NCBI GenBank assembly: GCA_947165355.1
Contig: CAMUZZ010000006.1
Coordinates: forward strand, 1-45,592
Length of the DNA stretch: 45,592 bases
Direction: 5' to 3'
Source: an uncultured Clostridium sp.
GTDB taxonomy: Bacteria; Bacillota; Clostridia; TANB77; CAG-508
Positions 34,270 through 43,674 of the stretch are shown one piece after another; positions within the stretch are counted from its first letter, which is position 1; each line of letters starts with the position of its first letter. Under the pieces are notes generated by a model that was not told the origin of the DNA, ran no database searches, and was given only the letters and a program-made list of their open reading frames with translations. The translations under genes and the position numbers were made by a program.

Positions 34270-34908
34270 TTATTTTATCCAGCTTTCGTCGCTTGGATCA
34301 TTTCTAAATTTAATTAATCTTTCTTTATCTTCTGCTTTAATATATCCATTTTCTGCTGCAACATCTATCATAACATCAAAGTTTGATAAACTAACATTTT
34401 TTACATTTGCTTCTGCTAAAGCATCCTTGCTCTTTTGCATGTTATATGTGAATATACTTGCTATTCCTAAAACATTAGCACCTGCTTCTCTTAACACATT
34501 TACAACATCAATAACACTGCCACCTGTTGAAATTAAATCTTCAATAACAACAACTTTTTGACCTGGAATTAATCTTCCTTCTATTTGATTTTTTCTTCCA
34601 TGATCTTTGCTGCTTCCTCTTACATATCCCATTGGTAAACCTAATATATCTGCTGTTATTGCGGCATGTGCAATACCTGCTGTACTTGTTCCCATTATTA
34701 CTTCTGCACCTGCATAATGCTCTTGAATAATATTAGCTAAACCTGCTTCTACATCATCTCTTACAATTGGTGCTGTTAAAGTTAATCTGTTATCACAATA
34801 TATTGGGCTCTTAATACCACTTGCCCATGTAAATGGATCATCTGGCTTTAAAAATATTGCCTCTATTGATAATAAATCCTTTGCTATTTTTGTTTCTAAA
34901 TTTTCCAT
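34270..34908 (-). CDS. pyrE: Orotate phosphoribosyltransferase
   Basis: Converts orotate and PRPP to OMP. The 212 residues begin with FTWASGIKSPIYCDNRLT, the family's substrate-binding start, and contain MGTSTAGIAHAAITADILGL, KDHGRKNQIEGRL and the PRPP-binding VVVIEDLISTGGSVIDV. AAAGGAAAGAGG lies upstream of the ATG. Gap to pyrF is 27 nt, consistent with an operon. Length matches short bacterial PyrE. Confidence 0.95.
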   Translation of the reverse strand: MENLETKIAKDLLSIEAIFLKPDDPFTWASGIKSPIYCDNRLTLTAPIVRDDVEAGLANIIQEHYAGAEVIMGTSTAGIAHAAITADILGLPMGYVRGSSKDHGRKNQIEGRLIPGQKVVVIEDLISTGGSVIDVVNVLREAGANVLGIASIFTYNMQKSKDALAEANVKNVSLSNFDVMIDVAAENGYIKAEDKERLIKFRNDPSDESWIK

Positions 34909-34935
34909 AATAAATACCTCTTTCCTTTAATTATA

Positions 34936-35634
34936 TTAATCTACAAAATCTTCTACACATTTTTTATATGCAGCAACTGGATCTTCTGCTTGTGTAATTG
35001 GTCTTCCAACTACTATGTAGTCCGATCCAAGCTCTTTAGCTTTTGCTGGTGTTGTTATTCTAACTTGATCTCCAGCATCTTTAGCTGCAAATCTTATTCC
35101 TGGAGTTACAGTAATAAAATCCTTTCCACACTTTGCTTTAACTGCCTCAACTTCCAATGGAGAACAAACAACTCCATTTAAACCAGCTTCTTTAGCATTT
35201 TGTGCGTATTTTATTACTACATCCTCTATAGGTGCGTTTATTAATAACTCATTTTGCATTCTTTCCTCACTTGTTGATGTAAGCTGCGTAACACCTATTA
35301 AAATTGGTCTAGTGCCATCTTCTTTAGTTAATCCTCTTAAGCCTGCCTCCATCATTTCTTTAGTTCCAGCTACATGAACGTTTGTCATATCAACATCAAG
35401 TCTTGATAATGACTTCATTGCCTTTTCTACTGTGTTTGGAATATCATGTAATTTTAAATCTAAAAAGATTTTGTGTCCTCTCTTTTTAATTTCTCTTACA
35501 ATGTCTGGACCCTCTGCATAAAAAAGTTCCATTCCAACCTTTGTAAATAATTTTTCATCGCCAAACTTGTCTAAGAAATCAAGTGTGTCTTGTTTGCTTT
35601 TAAAATCGCAAGCTATAATAACTGCTTTTCCCAT
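34936..35634 (-). CDS. pyrF: Orotidine-5'-phosphate decarboxylase
   Basis: Decarboxylates OMP to UMP. The 232-residue protein begins [15 protein letters not shown]; catalytic segment [16 protein letters not shown] holds the conserved Asp-Lys-Asp set, and VTPGIR and [12 protein letters not shown] bind phosphate. The open frame starts at 35676, but AAGGAAGGAG lies 7 nt before the ATG at 35632-35634. The R2 repeat occupies the gap to pyrD. Confidence 0.95.
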   Translation of the reverse strand: MGKAVIIACDFKSKQDTLDFLDKFGDEKLFTKVGMELFYAEGPDIVREIKKRGHKIFLDLKLHDIPNTVEKAMKSLSRLDVDMTNVHVAGTKEMMEAGLRGLTKEDGTRPILIGVTQLTSTSEERMQNELLINAPIEDVVIKYAQNAKEAGLNGVVCSPLEVEAVKAKCGKDFITVTPGIRFAAKDAGDQVRITTPAKAKELGSDYIVVGRPITQAEDPVAAYKKCVEDFVD

Positions 35635-35656
35635 TTTAAACTCCTTCCTTTTATTT

Positions 35657-35685
35657 ATTTTTTTGCTCCGTCTCAAAAATTTAAG
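35657..35685. repeat. Dispersed repeat R2, copy 4 (diverged)
   Basis: TTTTTTTGCTCCGTCTCAAA followed by AATTTAAGT. It overlaps the pyrD stop codon and lies in the pyrD-pyrF gap of the pyr operon. Confidence 0.65.
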
Positions 35686-36604
35686 TATGAGCTTTTCCTA
35701 TAATGTCTTTTAAACTTTCTATTCCGTATTTTTCCATAGCTCTTGGTAAATCTTCTATTATATCTTTGCACGCATATGGATTAACTAAATTTGCAGCTCC
35801 AACTTCTACTGCAGATGCACCTGCAAGCATCATTCCAATTACATCCTCTGCTTGTTCAACTCCACCCATTCCTATAATTGGAATGTTAAATGCTTCATAT
35901 ACCTGATATACCATTCTTAAAGCTACTGGAAATATTGCAGGACCTGAGAATCCACCCATTTTATTAGCTATAATTGGCTTTTGAGTTTTTAAGTTTATTC
36001 TCATTCCTAATAAAGTATTTATAAGTGCAATTCCATCTGCCCCAGCTTCTTCAACTGCCTTAGCTATTTCTACAACATTTGTAACATTTGGTGTAAGCTT
36101 TACATATACTGGTTTTGTTGTTACAGACTTTACAGCTCTTGTTACTTCTGCTGCAACCTTTGGATCTGTACCAAAAGCCATACCTCCATTGTGTGCATTT
36201 GGACAGCTTATATTTAGTTCAATAATTCCTACTTCATCTACCTTATCTATTTTTTCACAACTGTATTTGTAATCATCTACTGAAAATCCGCTGATATTAG
36301 CTATTAAAGGCTTTTTATAAAACATTTTTACCTTTGGTATTTCTTCTGAAATTACTTTTTCAACTCCAGGATTTTGAAGTCCAATTGAATTTATAAGTCC
36401 GCTTGTACATTCTGCTATACGTGGTAAATTATTTCCATATCGTGGCTCTTTTGTAGTTCCTTTTAATGATATAGACCCTAATATATTTATATCGTAATAA
36501 TCTGCAAACTCGTATCCAAATCCAAAAGTTCCACTTGCTGGAATTACCGGATTATCAAGTTTTATTCCACTTAGGCTTGTTGTTATATCTTTTATTTCTC
36601 CCAT
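35681..36604 (-). CDS. pyrD: Dihydroorotate dehydrogenase catalytic subunit, class 1B
   Basis: Oxidises dihydroorotate to orotate with FMN. The 307 residues include [50 protein letters not shown] with the class 1 catalytic Cys, and [19 protein letters not shown]. The following partner gene pyrK overlaps its start by 13 nt, which marks it as the NAD-dependent PyrDB form. The stop codon is fused to the R2 repeat. Confidence 0.95.
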   Translation of the reverse strand: MGEIKDITTSLSGIKLDNPVIPASGTFGFGYEFADYYDINILGSISLKGTTKEPRYGNNLPRIAECTSGLINSIGLQNPGVEKVISEEIPKVKMFYKKPLIANISGFSVDDYKYSCEKIDKVDEVGIIELNISCPNAHNGGMAFGTDPKVAAEVTRAVKSVTTKPVYVKLTPNVTNVVEIAKAVEEAGADGIALINTLLGMRINLKTQKPIIANKMGGFSGPAIFPVALRMVYQVYEAFNIPIIGMGGVEQAEDVIGMMLAGASAVEVGAANLVNPYACKDIIEDLPRAMEKYGIESLKDIIGKAHT

Positions 36605-37335
36605 AGTAATTCCTCCTTTTTAAATACAGGACCTTCTTTGCATACTCTTTTGGTTCCATTTTTTGTTTGTATAGAGCATCCCATACATGCTCCAAATCCG
36701 CATCCCATACGCTCTTCTAAACTTAACTGTCCATCTACACCTATGCCAGCATAAATTGCTTTAAGCATTCCCATAGGACCACAAGCATAGTAATATGTAT
36801 AATCGTTTAATCCATTAATTACGTCTGTTACAAATCCCTTTGTTCCATATGATCCATCAACAGTCGCAACATAAACGTCTACGCCTAACTTTTTAAATTC
36901 TTCTTCATAAAAAATATCTTCTTTAGAAGCAAAACCAAATACTACAATTGGTTTCTTGCCATTCTTTATTAATTCTTTGCATAATCTATACATTGGCGGA
37001 ACACCTACTCCACCACCAATAAGCAATGGTTTTTCTCCATCACAATTTGTGTTAAATCCATTTCCTAAACCTGTTAGTATGTCTAAGGTTTCTCCTTCTT
37101 TCATTGTCGAAAGCTTATCTGTTCCATTTCCAAATATTTTGTAAATAATTGTAATTGTTTTTTCATCATAATCGCAAACAGAAATTGGTCTTCTTAAATA
37201 AAATCCTTCTATTTGAATATTTATAAATTGTCCAGCTGCTGTTATGAATTTTGTGTCGCCTTCAAGAACCATTTTATATACGTCTTTAGCAATATTTACG
37301 TTCTCAACTATTTTGTAAATTCCTCTTTTATTCAC
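36592..37335 (-). CDS. pyrK: Dihydroorotate dehydrogenase electron transfer subunit
   Basis: PyrK passes electrons from PyrD to NAD+ through FAD and a [2Fe-2S] cluster. The 247 residues show the flavin-binding GFYLRRPISVCDYDEKT, the nucleotide segment LLIGGGVGVPPMYRLCKEL, and the cluster motif GCGFGACMGCSIQTKNGTKR with a fourth Cys at VCKEGP (C-x4-C-x2-C-x11-C type). Its 3' end overlaps the start of pyrD by 13 nt, so the two are translationally coupled. Confidence 0.95.
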   Translation of the reverse strand: MNKRGIYKIVENVNIAKDVYKMVLEGDTKFITAAGQFINIQIEGFYLRRPISVCDYDEKTITIIYKIFGNGTDKLSTMKEGETLDILTGLGNGFNTNCDGEKPLLIGGGVGVPPMYRLCKELIKNGKKPIVVFGFASKEDIFYEEEFKKLGVDVYVATVDGSYGTKGFVTDVINGLNDYTYYYACGPMGMLKAIYAGIGVDGQLSLEERMGCGFGACMGCSIQTKNGTKRVCKEGPVFKKEELLWEK

Positions 37336-37352
37336 GATATCCCTCCTAAAAT

Positions 37353-38618
37353 TTATAGTTCACTAAATACTACATTACCACCACACATTGTCATCAAGCA
37401 TTTTCCAAATACATGCTCTCCTTCAAAAGGTGTTGCTCTTCCCATTGAAGCAAATGTTGATGGATCTATGTTGTACTCTGCATTTAAATCGTATACGGTT
37501 AGGTCTGCTGTTTGTCCTACCGCTATTTCAGTTCCAATTCCAAATATTTTTCTTGCATTTGAATTCATTAATTCCATTAGTTTTTCAAATGATATAACAC
37601 CTGGTTTTACAAGATTTGTATAAAGAACTGGGAAACATACTTCTAGTCCAACAACACCCATACTACTGCCTGCTAATCCTTTAGACTTTTCTTCTGCAGA
37701 ATGTGGCGCATGGTCTGTTATTATTAAATCTATTGTTCCATCCTTTATTCCTTCAATTAGTGCAAGCCTATCTTCTTCTGAACGAATTGGTGGATTCATT
37801 TTAAATCTACCTTCTTCTTTAAGCATCATATCATTTTTTGTTAAATAATGTGGCCCTGTTTCGCACGTAATTGGTACACCCGATGCTTTTGCCTCTCTTA
37901 TAGCTTGTACGCTTTCTTTTGATGATACGTGACAAACATGATAATGGCACCCTGTTTTTCGAGAAAGCTCAATATCTCTTTTAATTGGTCCCCACTCACT
38001 TTCAGAGCATATGCCTTTATGTCCATGTAACTTAGCATATTCTCCATCGTGAATGTATCCACCATTTAAAAGAGAGTTATCCTCACAGTGTGCCACAATC
38101 ATTTTATTTAATTTTGCTGCTAATCTCATTGCCTCTTCCATCATTTCTTCACTTTGAACACCATGTCCATCGTCTGAAAAAGCAATTGCATCATTTTTCA
38201 TTGCCTCAAAGTCAGCTAGCTCTTCACCTTTTTCCCCTTTAGTTATTGATGCATATGGATAAACATTAATTTTTGCATCTTTTTTAATAATATCTAACTC
38301 AAGCTTTAAATTCTCCATACAATCTGGAACAGGATTTAAGTTTGGCATTGCACATATACTTGTGTATCCACCTTTTGCACCGGCCATGCTACCAGTTGCT
38401 ATGGTCTCCTTATAAATAAAACCAGGTTCCCTTAAATGTGTATGCACATCTACTAAACCTGGTAATAAACACTTATTTTGTAAATCGTAAACAACATCGA
38501 AATCTAATGATTCAATGTTTTGTGAAATATTTGAAATTTTGTTATCTGTAACTTCTACATTAGTTTTTTCAAATTTTCCGTTTGTGAAAACATTGGCATT
38601 TTTAAATAATACTTTCAT
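37353..38618 (-). CDS. pyrC: Dihydroorotase
   Basis: Cyclises carbamoyl aspartate to dihydroorotate. The class I (amidohydrolase) signature is DVHTHLREPGFIYKE near residue 55, with further metal-site motifs HCEDNSLL, YHVCHVSSKES and LIITDHAPHSAEEK. The open frame extends to 38642, but AAGGAGG lies 6 nt before the ATG at 38616-38618. It is the first gene of the pyr operon, with a 17-nt or shorter leader after a perfect promoter. The gap to pyrK is 17 nt. Confidence 0.95.
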   Translation of the reverse strand: MKVLFKNANVFTNGKFEKTNVEVTDNKISNISQNIESLDFDVVYDLQNKCLLPGLVDVHTHLREPGFIYKETIATGSMAGAKGGYTSICAMPNLNPVPDCMENLKLELDIIKKDAKINVYPYASITKGEKGEELADFEAMKNDAIAFSDDGHGVQSEEMMEEAMRLAAKLNKMIVAHCEDNSLLNGGYIHDGEYAKLHGHKGICSESEWGPIKRDIELSRKTGCHYHVCHVSSKESVQAIREAKASGVPITCETGPHYLTKNDMMLKEEGRFKMNPPIRSEEDRLALIEGIKDGTIDLIITDHAPHSAEEKSKGLAGSSMGVVGLEVCFPVLYTNLVKPGVISFEKLMELMNSNARKIFGIGTEIAVGQTADLTVYDLNAEYNIDPSTFASMGRATPFEGEHVFGKCLMTMCGGNVVFSEL

Positions 38619-38641
38619 TGTTAACCTCCTTTTTAAACGCA

Positions 38642-38670
38642 ATTATATATATAAAATAAAATGTTGTCAA
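38642..38670 (-). promoter_or_regulatory. Consensus sigma-A promoter of the pyr operon
   Basis: TTGACA (38665-38670), 17-bp spacer, TATAAT (38642-38647). The first transcribed base would lie close to 38635, leaving no room for a PyrR attenuator before pyrC. Confidence 0.85.
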
Positions 38671-38680
38671 CAGCACTTAA

Positions 38681-39184
38681 CTATTTTTTCTTTTCAAGCC
38701 ATTTTTCCAATGCTTCAAACTCTTCATAATGATTCTTAAGAAATGTATCATTCTTCATTGAATCTTTTATTTCATCTGCAGAAAACCAATAAACAGATTC
38801 AACTTCTTCCTTTTGAAGTTGTAATTTATCTATATTTTCAATATCAATTTTAGTATAATAATCATCCCAAAAAACTTTATCAGCATCAGATTTACCACCA
38901 TAATACCATGTTAAATCTTCTGGTTTAATATCTAAGCCTATTTCTTCTTTTACTTCAGTTATTATACCTTCAATGCTACTTTCTCCGCTTTTTGGATGTC
39001 CACCTGTAGTTGCATACTTACCATCCTTTAAAGCACTTCTTTTTTGAATTAGAAATTTTCCTTCTGAATTTTGTATAAAAACTAAAACAACAACTATATA
39101 ACTTCCTTCTGGTACTTCCTCTCCTTTGTATATAGTTTTTCCTGTAAGATTTCTATCTCTATCATATAAATCTCTTTTTTCCAT
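38681..39184 (-). CDS. Nudix hydrolase (167 aa), variant box
   Basis: A Nudix-fold protein with YVVV-type core (SYIVVVLVFIQN), FLIQKRSALKDGKYATTGGH and a box of GHPKSGE followed seven residues later by TEVKEEIGL, so the usual Arg of REUXEEXG is Thr76. The first 30 residues (YDRDRNLTGKTIYKG) resemble isopentenyl-diphosphate isomerase or decoy Nudix proteins. Catalytic Glu residues are kept. AGGAG lies in the end of the upstream gene, one base from its stop; translation is coupled. Substrate unknown. Confidence 0.82.
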   Translation of the reverse strand: MEKRDLYDRDRNLTGKTIYKGEEVPEGSYIVVVLVFIQNSEGKFLIQKRSALKDGKYATTGGHPKSGESSIEGIITEVKEEIGLDIKPEDLTWYYGGKSDADKVFWDDYYTKIDIENIDKLQLQKEEVESVYWFSADEIKDSMKNDTFLKNHYEEFEALEKWLEKKK

Positions 39185-39185
39185 T

Positions 39186-39773
39186 TTATTTCTCCTTTAT
39201 TTTTTCCATTAATTCAAGTAATTGATCTTTGGAATTATTCCAAGCATACTCATTACCTTCTTCAGTACTCAATTCGCTAACCGCCACGTCATTACCAACT
39301 GGAACCGAAACTTGACTTAATGGGTAAGAGTATTCTTTATACTCTGCATCTTCCTTGCTTTTATATATGTAAGGAGTTTTTGTTCTTGTTTCGTACATTG
39401 TTCCATCTTTTGCAATTATACAATATCCTCGATAAAATGCATAGTCTTCTCCATCAGCCAAATAATCTTCATATAAGATTTTTCCAACATAATCTTTTAT
39501 ATTTTCTTGTAGAGCACCTTTAATAAATATTCCATCATCAATACCTACAATGTATTCAAAATCATTGTATGGCAAATATTGTTTTACAACTAGAGCTTTT
39601 TCTTTTGCTCTGTCATTTATACTACCTTGCTCTTTTTTATCTGGTCCATCATAGTTTATATCATCTAATGAATAATACAAGTACTTATTTTTACTTAATC
39701 CTGCTTTGTCTAGTAAATATGTTACTACTTGATATTTATCTTTATTTGTTGTTGCAATAAGAATTTTCTTCAT
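39186..39773 (-). CDS. Diverged Ham1/RdgB-like nucleoside triphosphate pyrophosphatase
   Basis: The 195-residue protein starts KKILIATTNKDKYQVVTYLL, as in the non-canonical purine NTP pyrophosphatases that clear ITP and XTP, and holds YIVGIDDGIFIKGAL where the family has a D-D-S-G-L type motif. The middle and C-terminus are diverged, so substrate is uncertain. It precedes a Nudix gene by one base, making a two-gene unit of possible nucleotide sanitising enzymes (inference). AAAGG precedes the ATG. Confidence 0.7.
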   Translation of the reverse strand: MKKILIATTNKDKYQVVTYLLDKAGLSKNKYLYYSLDDINYDGPDKKEQGSINDRAKEKALVVKQYLPYNDFEYIVGIDDGIFIKGALQENIKDYVGKILYEDYLADGEDYAFYRGYCIIAKDGTMYETRTKTPYIYKSKEDAEYKEYSYPLSQVSVPVGNDVAVSELSTEEGNEYAWNNSKDQLLELMEKIKEK

Positions 39774-39818
39774 TTTAATTCACCTTTCCCATAATACTCA
39801 CATTATAGCAATTATATC

Positions 39819-39853
39819 AAAAAAGAGCCACTTTTAACAAGTGACCCTTTCTT
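39819..39853 (-). terminator. Terminator after the 39905 gene
   Basis: AAAGGGTCACTT pairs with AAGTGGCTCTTT on the minus strand, then TTTTGA. Confidence 0.75.
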
Positions 39854-39904
39854 ACATTTTGTTATAGTGTTATTACTTTTTTTCATAAAATTTATATTGT
39901 TTTA

Positions 39905-40147
39905 CTAGTATGATAAAATAATTAATATTGCGGCTCCGTAATATAGTAAGAAAAGTGCTAATCCAACTATTCCCATTATTATTCCAGCTTTTGCTAACTT
40001 ACTTCCAGTTTTTGCATTTCCCTTTGCACCTAAAACTAATGCAAGTATACCTGCTGGTATAACAACATACCAATATCCACTAAGTATAATTGATATTATT
40101 CCTAATACAAATGAAGCTACACATAAACTTGTCTTCTTCTTTTCCAT
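39905..40147 (-). CDS. Small DUF4190-like membrane protein (80 aa)
   Basis: Two hydrophobic segments: SFVLGIISIILSGYWYVVIP with the following ILALVLG, and GIIMGIVGLALFLLYYGAAI, linked by KGNAKTGSKLAKAG. The pattern (SLxLGIIS, ILALxxG, AxxGxIxGxIG) resembles DUF4190. Function unknown. TTGGAGG lies 6 nt before the ATG. It lies 31 nt after the beta-propeller gene, so it may share that transcript. Confidence 0.8.
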   Translation of the reverse strand: MEKKKTSLCVASFVLGIISIILSGYWYVVIPAGILALVLGAKGNAKTGSKLAKAGIIMGIVGLALFLLYYGAAILIILSY

Positions 40148-40178
40148 ATAAAACCTCCAATTTTCTATTATATTTCTT

Positions 40179-42290
40179 TTATTTTAATTTTAACTCTGAT
40201 ACACTCTCTAAATTGTCTAACTTGTTTACTTTTATTTGATTTTCAGAAACAGTATATAAATTATTTTCAATATACAAACCTCTTAATAATTTTGATTTTG
40301 CACTGCTTGAACCGTATTTTTTGGTTTGAGTATAATCATGTGTTATAGTTCCTTTCTTTACAAATCCATCTTGAACATTAATTTTGTATACAATGTATCC
40401 TTCTGAAATATATGAAGTGCTCCTTGATTTGTATTTTTTAACCATATCTTCGTATGTATCTGAATTATCTATACTAAAATCTTCTGTATAATTGTTTACA
40501 GGTATAGCAATTAGCTCTTTTTCTTTAGAAAATAACAACGCTTTTGGATTTGTTAATATTGCAGAAGTTGTTCTACTATCGCCAATTACTGTTTGAGATA
40601 TTTGCTTTGGATTTCGTACATCTGAAATATCAAATAATGCCATTTTCATTCCTTTAACCCTAGCTGTTGTTGATATTACTCTACCATTACTGTCTTTTCT
40701 AGTTGTTTCCTCTGTTTCCATTCCAATTCCTATTATATGATTTTCATCATATGGATGTAAGTATGTGCTATATCCTGGAATGCTAAGCTCTCCTAAAATT
40801 CTTGGCTTTGTTTCATCGCTTAAATCTATAACAAATAGCGGATCGATTGTTTTGTATGTTACTAAGTATACTTTATCTCCCATAAATCTTGTTGAGTACA
40901 TTTTTTCATTTTTTCCAACTCTATCTGATTTACCAATTTCTTTTAAATTTTCATCATATATTGTTATTTTAGCACCTTTACTCATATCGTATGTTGCTAT
41001 TCTAAAGTGTCCGTTTCTTTCGTCCATAGAATATTGATTTATTGCCTGTCCATCAACTTTATTCTTAGCTTCATATTTTACTTTACCATCTTTGCCAATA
41101 CTAAATTTATATATTTCCGTATATCTGCTTGATGCATTTGTTGAACCATTTTGGTACGCATTTCTGAAAGCATAAGTTCCTCCAAAACTGAACAATTTCT
41201 TTAATAACTCTTTCTTTTCAGCCTTTTCGTAATTATTTGTTTCACTTAATAAATAAATTGAATTTTCTGACACATAAGCACTTTCAACATTCATTAAAAA
41301 TGGTGAAACTTTTATATCTTCATTTACGTTATCCAAATCTTCTGTTGTAACTACTGTTAGTATTGATGATAAATTATGTGGTAAATATTGAATCTCTTTT
41401 AAAGGTATTTCTTTCTTTAATCCATCCTCATTGTATGATCTGTCTACAGCTTCCTCGTTTGAATCACTGTCTTCTCTTAATTTTCCTGATGCAATAACAA
41501 ATAACTTATTTCCAATACATCTTGATGTATAGTAGCCTTGATTTAGTTCGAAGCTCTTAATTTCTTTTGGATTTTCTCTTGAACTTATATCGTATGTTTT
41601 TACAACAGTATTTTTATAATAACTGCTAGGCACCCTTTCATAAATAACAACCATTTTATTATTATATAAGATTATATCTTCTGGAACAATACTTGTACTT
41701 TGATTAATTCTTGAAGCTACCTTAATCTCGTTTGGATTTTTTACATCAGTTATTACTACTTGATATCCAGATATTGAGTAAATATAATCACCATCGGTTT
41801 TATTTATGTCGGCTTCATCAACATTTTCAACTTGTATGTTTGTTTTTGAATAATCTTTTTGAGAAGTTTTCGTCGACGTTCCTATAGTATTTCCAGAATC
41901 TGTAAGATTATATAGTATAGTTTCTGGAGAATTTGAACTTCCATCTTTTACACGATACTCCACATCAGTTGTTGTAATATCTACATCACCTGAATTATAG
42001 TCTACATCATAAATTCTTGTATTCTTTTTATAGCTATTATCAAATACATCAAATATATCTAACATTTCGCTATAATAAAATGGATCATATAGAGCTTCTG
42101 CTCTATGTGTTAATAGCTCTTTTAAGCTTTCTGAAAATTCAGAATCTAAATATCCACTTTTTGATATTTGCAATAATTGTTTTTCCGATTTAATTCTTTT
42201 AACATCCTTACCGTTCACGCCAACTAAGACGAACAAACCTGTTATAGCTATAATTATAAGTACTACTATAGCTACTTTAATTTTTTTCAT
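40179..42290 (-). CDS. Membrane-anchored beta-propeller protein (PF09826-like)
   Basis: A 703-residue extracytoplasmic protein with an uncleaved N-terminal anchor (VAIVVLIIIAITGLFVLVGV, about 6-25). The rest contains the C-terminal beta-propeller fold that is distantly related to WD40: TNIQVENVDEADINKTDGDY begins the propeller, followed by blade-like units such as VKTYDISSRENPKEIKSF, LFVIDLSDETKPRILGEL and HPYDENHIIGIGMETEETTR. It is probably anchored outside the cell. Role unknown. GGAGG precedes the ATG by 5 nt. Its downstream partner is a small DUF4190-like protein. Confidence 0.88.
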   Translation of the reverse strand: MKKIKVAIVVLIIIAITGLFVLVGVNGKDVKRIKSEKQLLQISKSGYLDSEFSESLKELLTHRAEALYDPFYYSEMLDIFDVFDNSYKKNTRIYDVDYNSGDVDITTTDVEYRVKDGSSNSPETILYNLTDSGNTIGTSTKTSQKDYSKTNIQVENVDEADINKTDGDYIYSISGYQVVITDVKNPNEIKVASRINQSTSIVPEDIILYNNKMVVIYERVPSSYYKNTVVKTYDISSRENPKEIKSFELNQGYYTSRCIGNKLFVIASGKLREDSDSNEEAVDRSYNEDGLKKEIPLKEIQYLPHNLSSILTVVTTEDLDNVNEDIKVSPFLMNVESAYVSENSIYLLSETNNYEKAEKKELLKKLFSFGGTYAFRNAYQNGSTNASSRYTEIYKFSIGKDGKVKYEAKNKVDGQAINQYSMDERNGHFRIATYDMSKGAKITIYDENLKEIGKSDRVGKNEKMYSTRFMGDKVYLVTYKTIDPLFVIDLSDETKPRILGELSIPGYSTYLHPYDENHIIGIGMETEETTRKDSNGRVISTTARVKGMKMALFDISDVRNPKQISQTVIGDSRTTSAILTNPKALLFSKEKELIAIPVNNYTEDFSIDNSDTYEDMVKKYKSRSTSYISEGYIVYKINVQDGFVKKGTITHDYTQTKKYGSSSAKSKLLRGLYIENNLYTVSENQIKVNKLDNLESVSELKLK

Positions 42291-42809
42291 AAATTACCTC
42301 CTTTTAAATAACTGTTTCTTAGGTGCTTCATTATTTAGATGAAATATTTTTGACTTTTGTTGGGAAAAATTAAAAATTTTTCATTTTTTTAATTATACAT
42401 TTTATAGAAAAAAGGTTCAATAAATTATTGAACCTTTTTTATTAATTATATTGTTATACTGTACATATTGGTGTAACTACCATTAAAACTGAAGTTGCGC
42501 CTCTATGCTTTATCATCTTTTGTTTTTAAATTCTTCGTCTTTTGCAATTGCTTTATTTATTACAACATTTAATCTACATTTATTACTTTATTTAATAATA
42601 CATATGCTTTATTTGGCAATATGCAACAAAAAAAGAAATAAAATAAAATAAGAAATAAAGATTTTAGACGATTATAACCGTATGAAATATTGCAAACTAA
42701 AATTATTAATGCAATATTTCTTTATAAAATCATACATATATGATAATGCAGCTTTGAAAATAATTCAATAAAAATCGTTTTACATAATATTTCATTTTTC
42801 TACATATTC
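42291..42809. other. 519-bp gap with terminator and lysine-riboswitch-like fragment
   Basis: No supportable gene is present. The gap holds a palindromic terminator at 42408-42440 (AAAAAAGGTTCAAT / ATTGAACCTTTTTT) and, upstream on the minus strand, ATAGAGGCGCAACTTCA at about 42489-42506, similar to the 5' end of lysine riboswitches (AUAGAGGUGCGAACUUCA). The later riboswitch core is missing, so this looks like a remnant. The rest is A/T-rich sequence in which I see nothing else. Confidence 0.45.
42408..42440. terminator. Palindromic terminator upstream of the beta-propeller gene
   Basis: AAAAAAGGTTCAAT and ATTGAACCTTTTTT around 5 nt. It may end transcription from the mscS side before the beta-propeller gene. 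Confidence 0.75.
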
Positions 42810-43601
42810 TTATTTATTGTGTATATCAATTTGTTTATATGGCACAGAAATTTTATTTTTCTCTAATGTTACAAGTATTATGCGAAGTATATCTCTTCTT
42901 AATTGTAATCTTTCTTTTGGATTACATTGAATACTAATTAAATAATCAATACTTGAATCACCCATGTTGTTTACACCCTTATAGTTATAATCTAGAACCC
43001 TTTTATCATCTTTAATTTGATTTCCGATGTCACCTATAACTTTTTCAGCAGCTTCTACCTTAACCTCATATGGCATTGGAATATTTATGTACATAAACTC
43101 AGATAAAACTTCTATTTGCTCTATATTTCTGTTTGCTATTGAAATAATATTCTGTGTTCTGATATCTTCAATTTTTGTTGACTTCAAGCCTAGCATAATT
43201 ACTTTTCCTTCAATATCTTTATACTTTACAACATCTCCAACCGAAAAGTAATCATCAGAAAGAATATCTATTCCACGTATTATATCCTTAAATGCATCTT
43301 GAACTATGAAACCAACTATTATTCCTAAAATACCAAGTCCTGCCACCGTTGATTCTACATTAACGCCATGTATTTGCAATATTGTTAACACAGCAAAAAC
43401 CGAAATAACATATTTAGTTATGTTACGTATTAATCTAAGGTACGTTTTTCCTTTAACCTTTTTAAGCTTTTCTCTTTTTTCTCCACGTATTGTTATTACT
43501 GCAATTATTCTGTAAATTATAGCCGCAATTATTACCACTATTGCAGATTGAACCCATGAATTTCCTAATACTTTTGTAACAGATTCTATAAAACCTTCCA
43601 T
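42810..43601 (-). CDS. MscS-type mechanosensitive channel
   Basis: A small-conductance mechanosensitive channel of the MscS family. The 263 residues have three membrane helices, the third being the pore-lining TVAGLGILGIIVGFIVQD, then the beta domain AFKDIIRGIDILSDDYFSVGDVVKYKDIEGKVI and a C-terminal alpha/beta region (ISVPYKQIDIHNK). AAGGAGG precedes the ATG. A hairpin (43633-43659) lies in the gap to the upstream gene. Exact subtype cannot be given. Confidence 0.9.
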   Translation of the reverse strand: MEGFIESVTKVLGNSWVQSAIVVIIAAIIYRIIAVITIRGEKREKLKKVKGKTYLRLIRNITKYVISVFAVLTILQIHGVNVESTVAGLGILGIIVGFIVQDAFKDIIRGIDILSDDYFSVGDVVKYKDIEGKVIMLGLKSTKIEDIRTQNIISIANRNIEQIEVLSEFMYINIPMPYEVKVEAAEKVIGDIGNQIKDDKRVLDYNYKGVNNMGDSSIDYLISIQCNPKERLQLRRDILRIILVTLEKNKISVPYKQIDIHNK

Positions 43602-43632
43602 ATTTCCTCCTTAATATACTGCACTACAAATT

Positions 43633-43659
43633 ATGTCCCAAACATTTCGTATGGGACAT
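43633..43659. other. Hairpin in the 43602-43674 gap
   Basis: ATGTCCCA and TGGGACAT, eight perfect pairs around 11 nt. The U-run is poor, so it may be a weak terminator or an operator. Confidence 0.45.
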
Positions 43660-43674
43660 GGTTATATACTTATT

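Noticed and set aside
43633..43659. Another R1 element copy, because of GGGACA
   Set aside because: The hairpin shares only six bases with R1 and lacks the TTCTGTTTGAC core.
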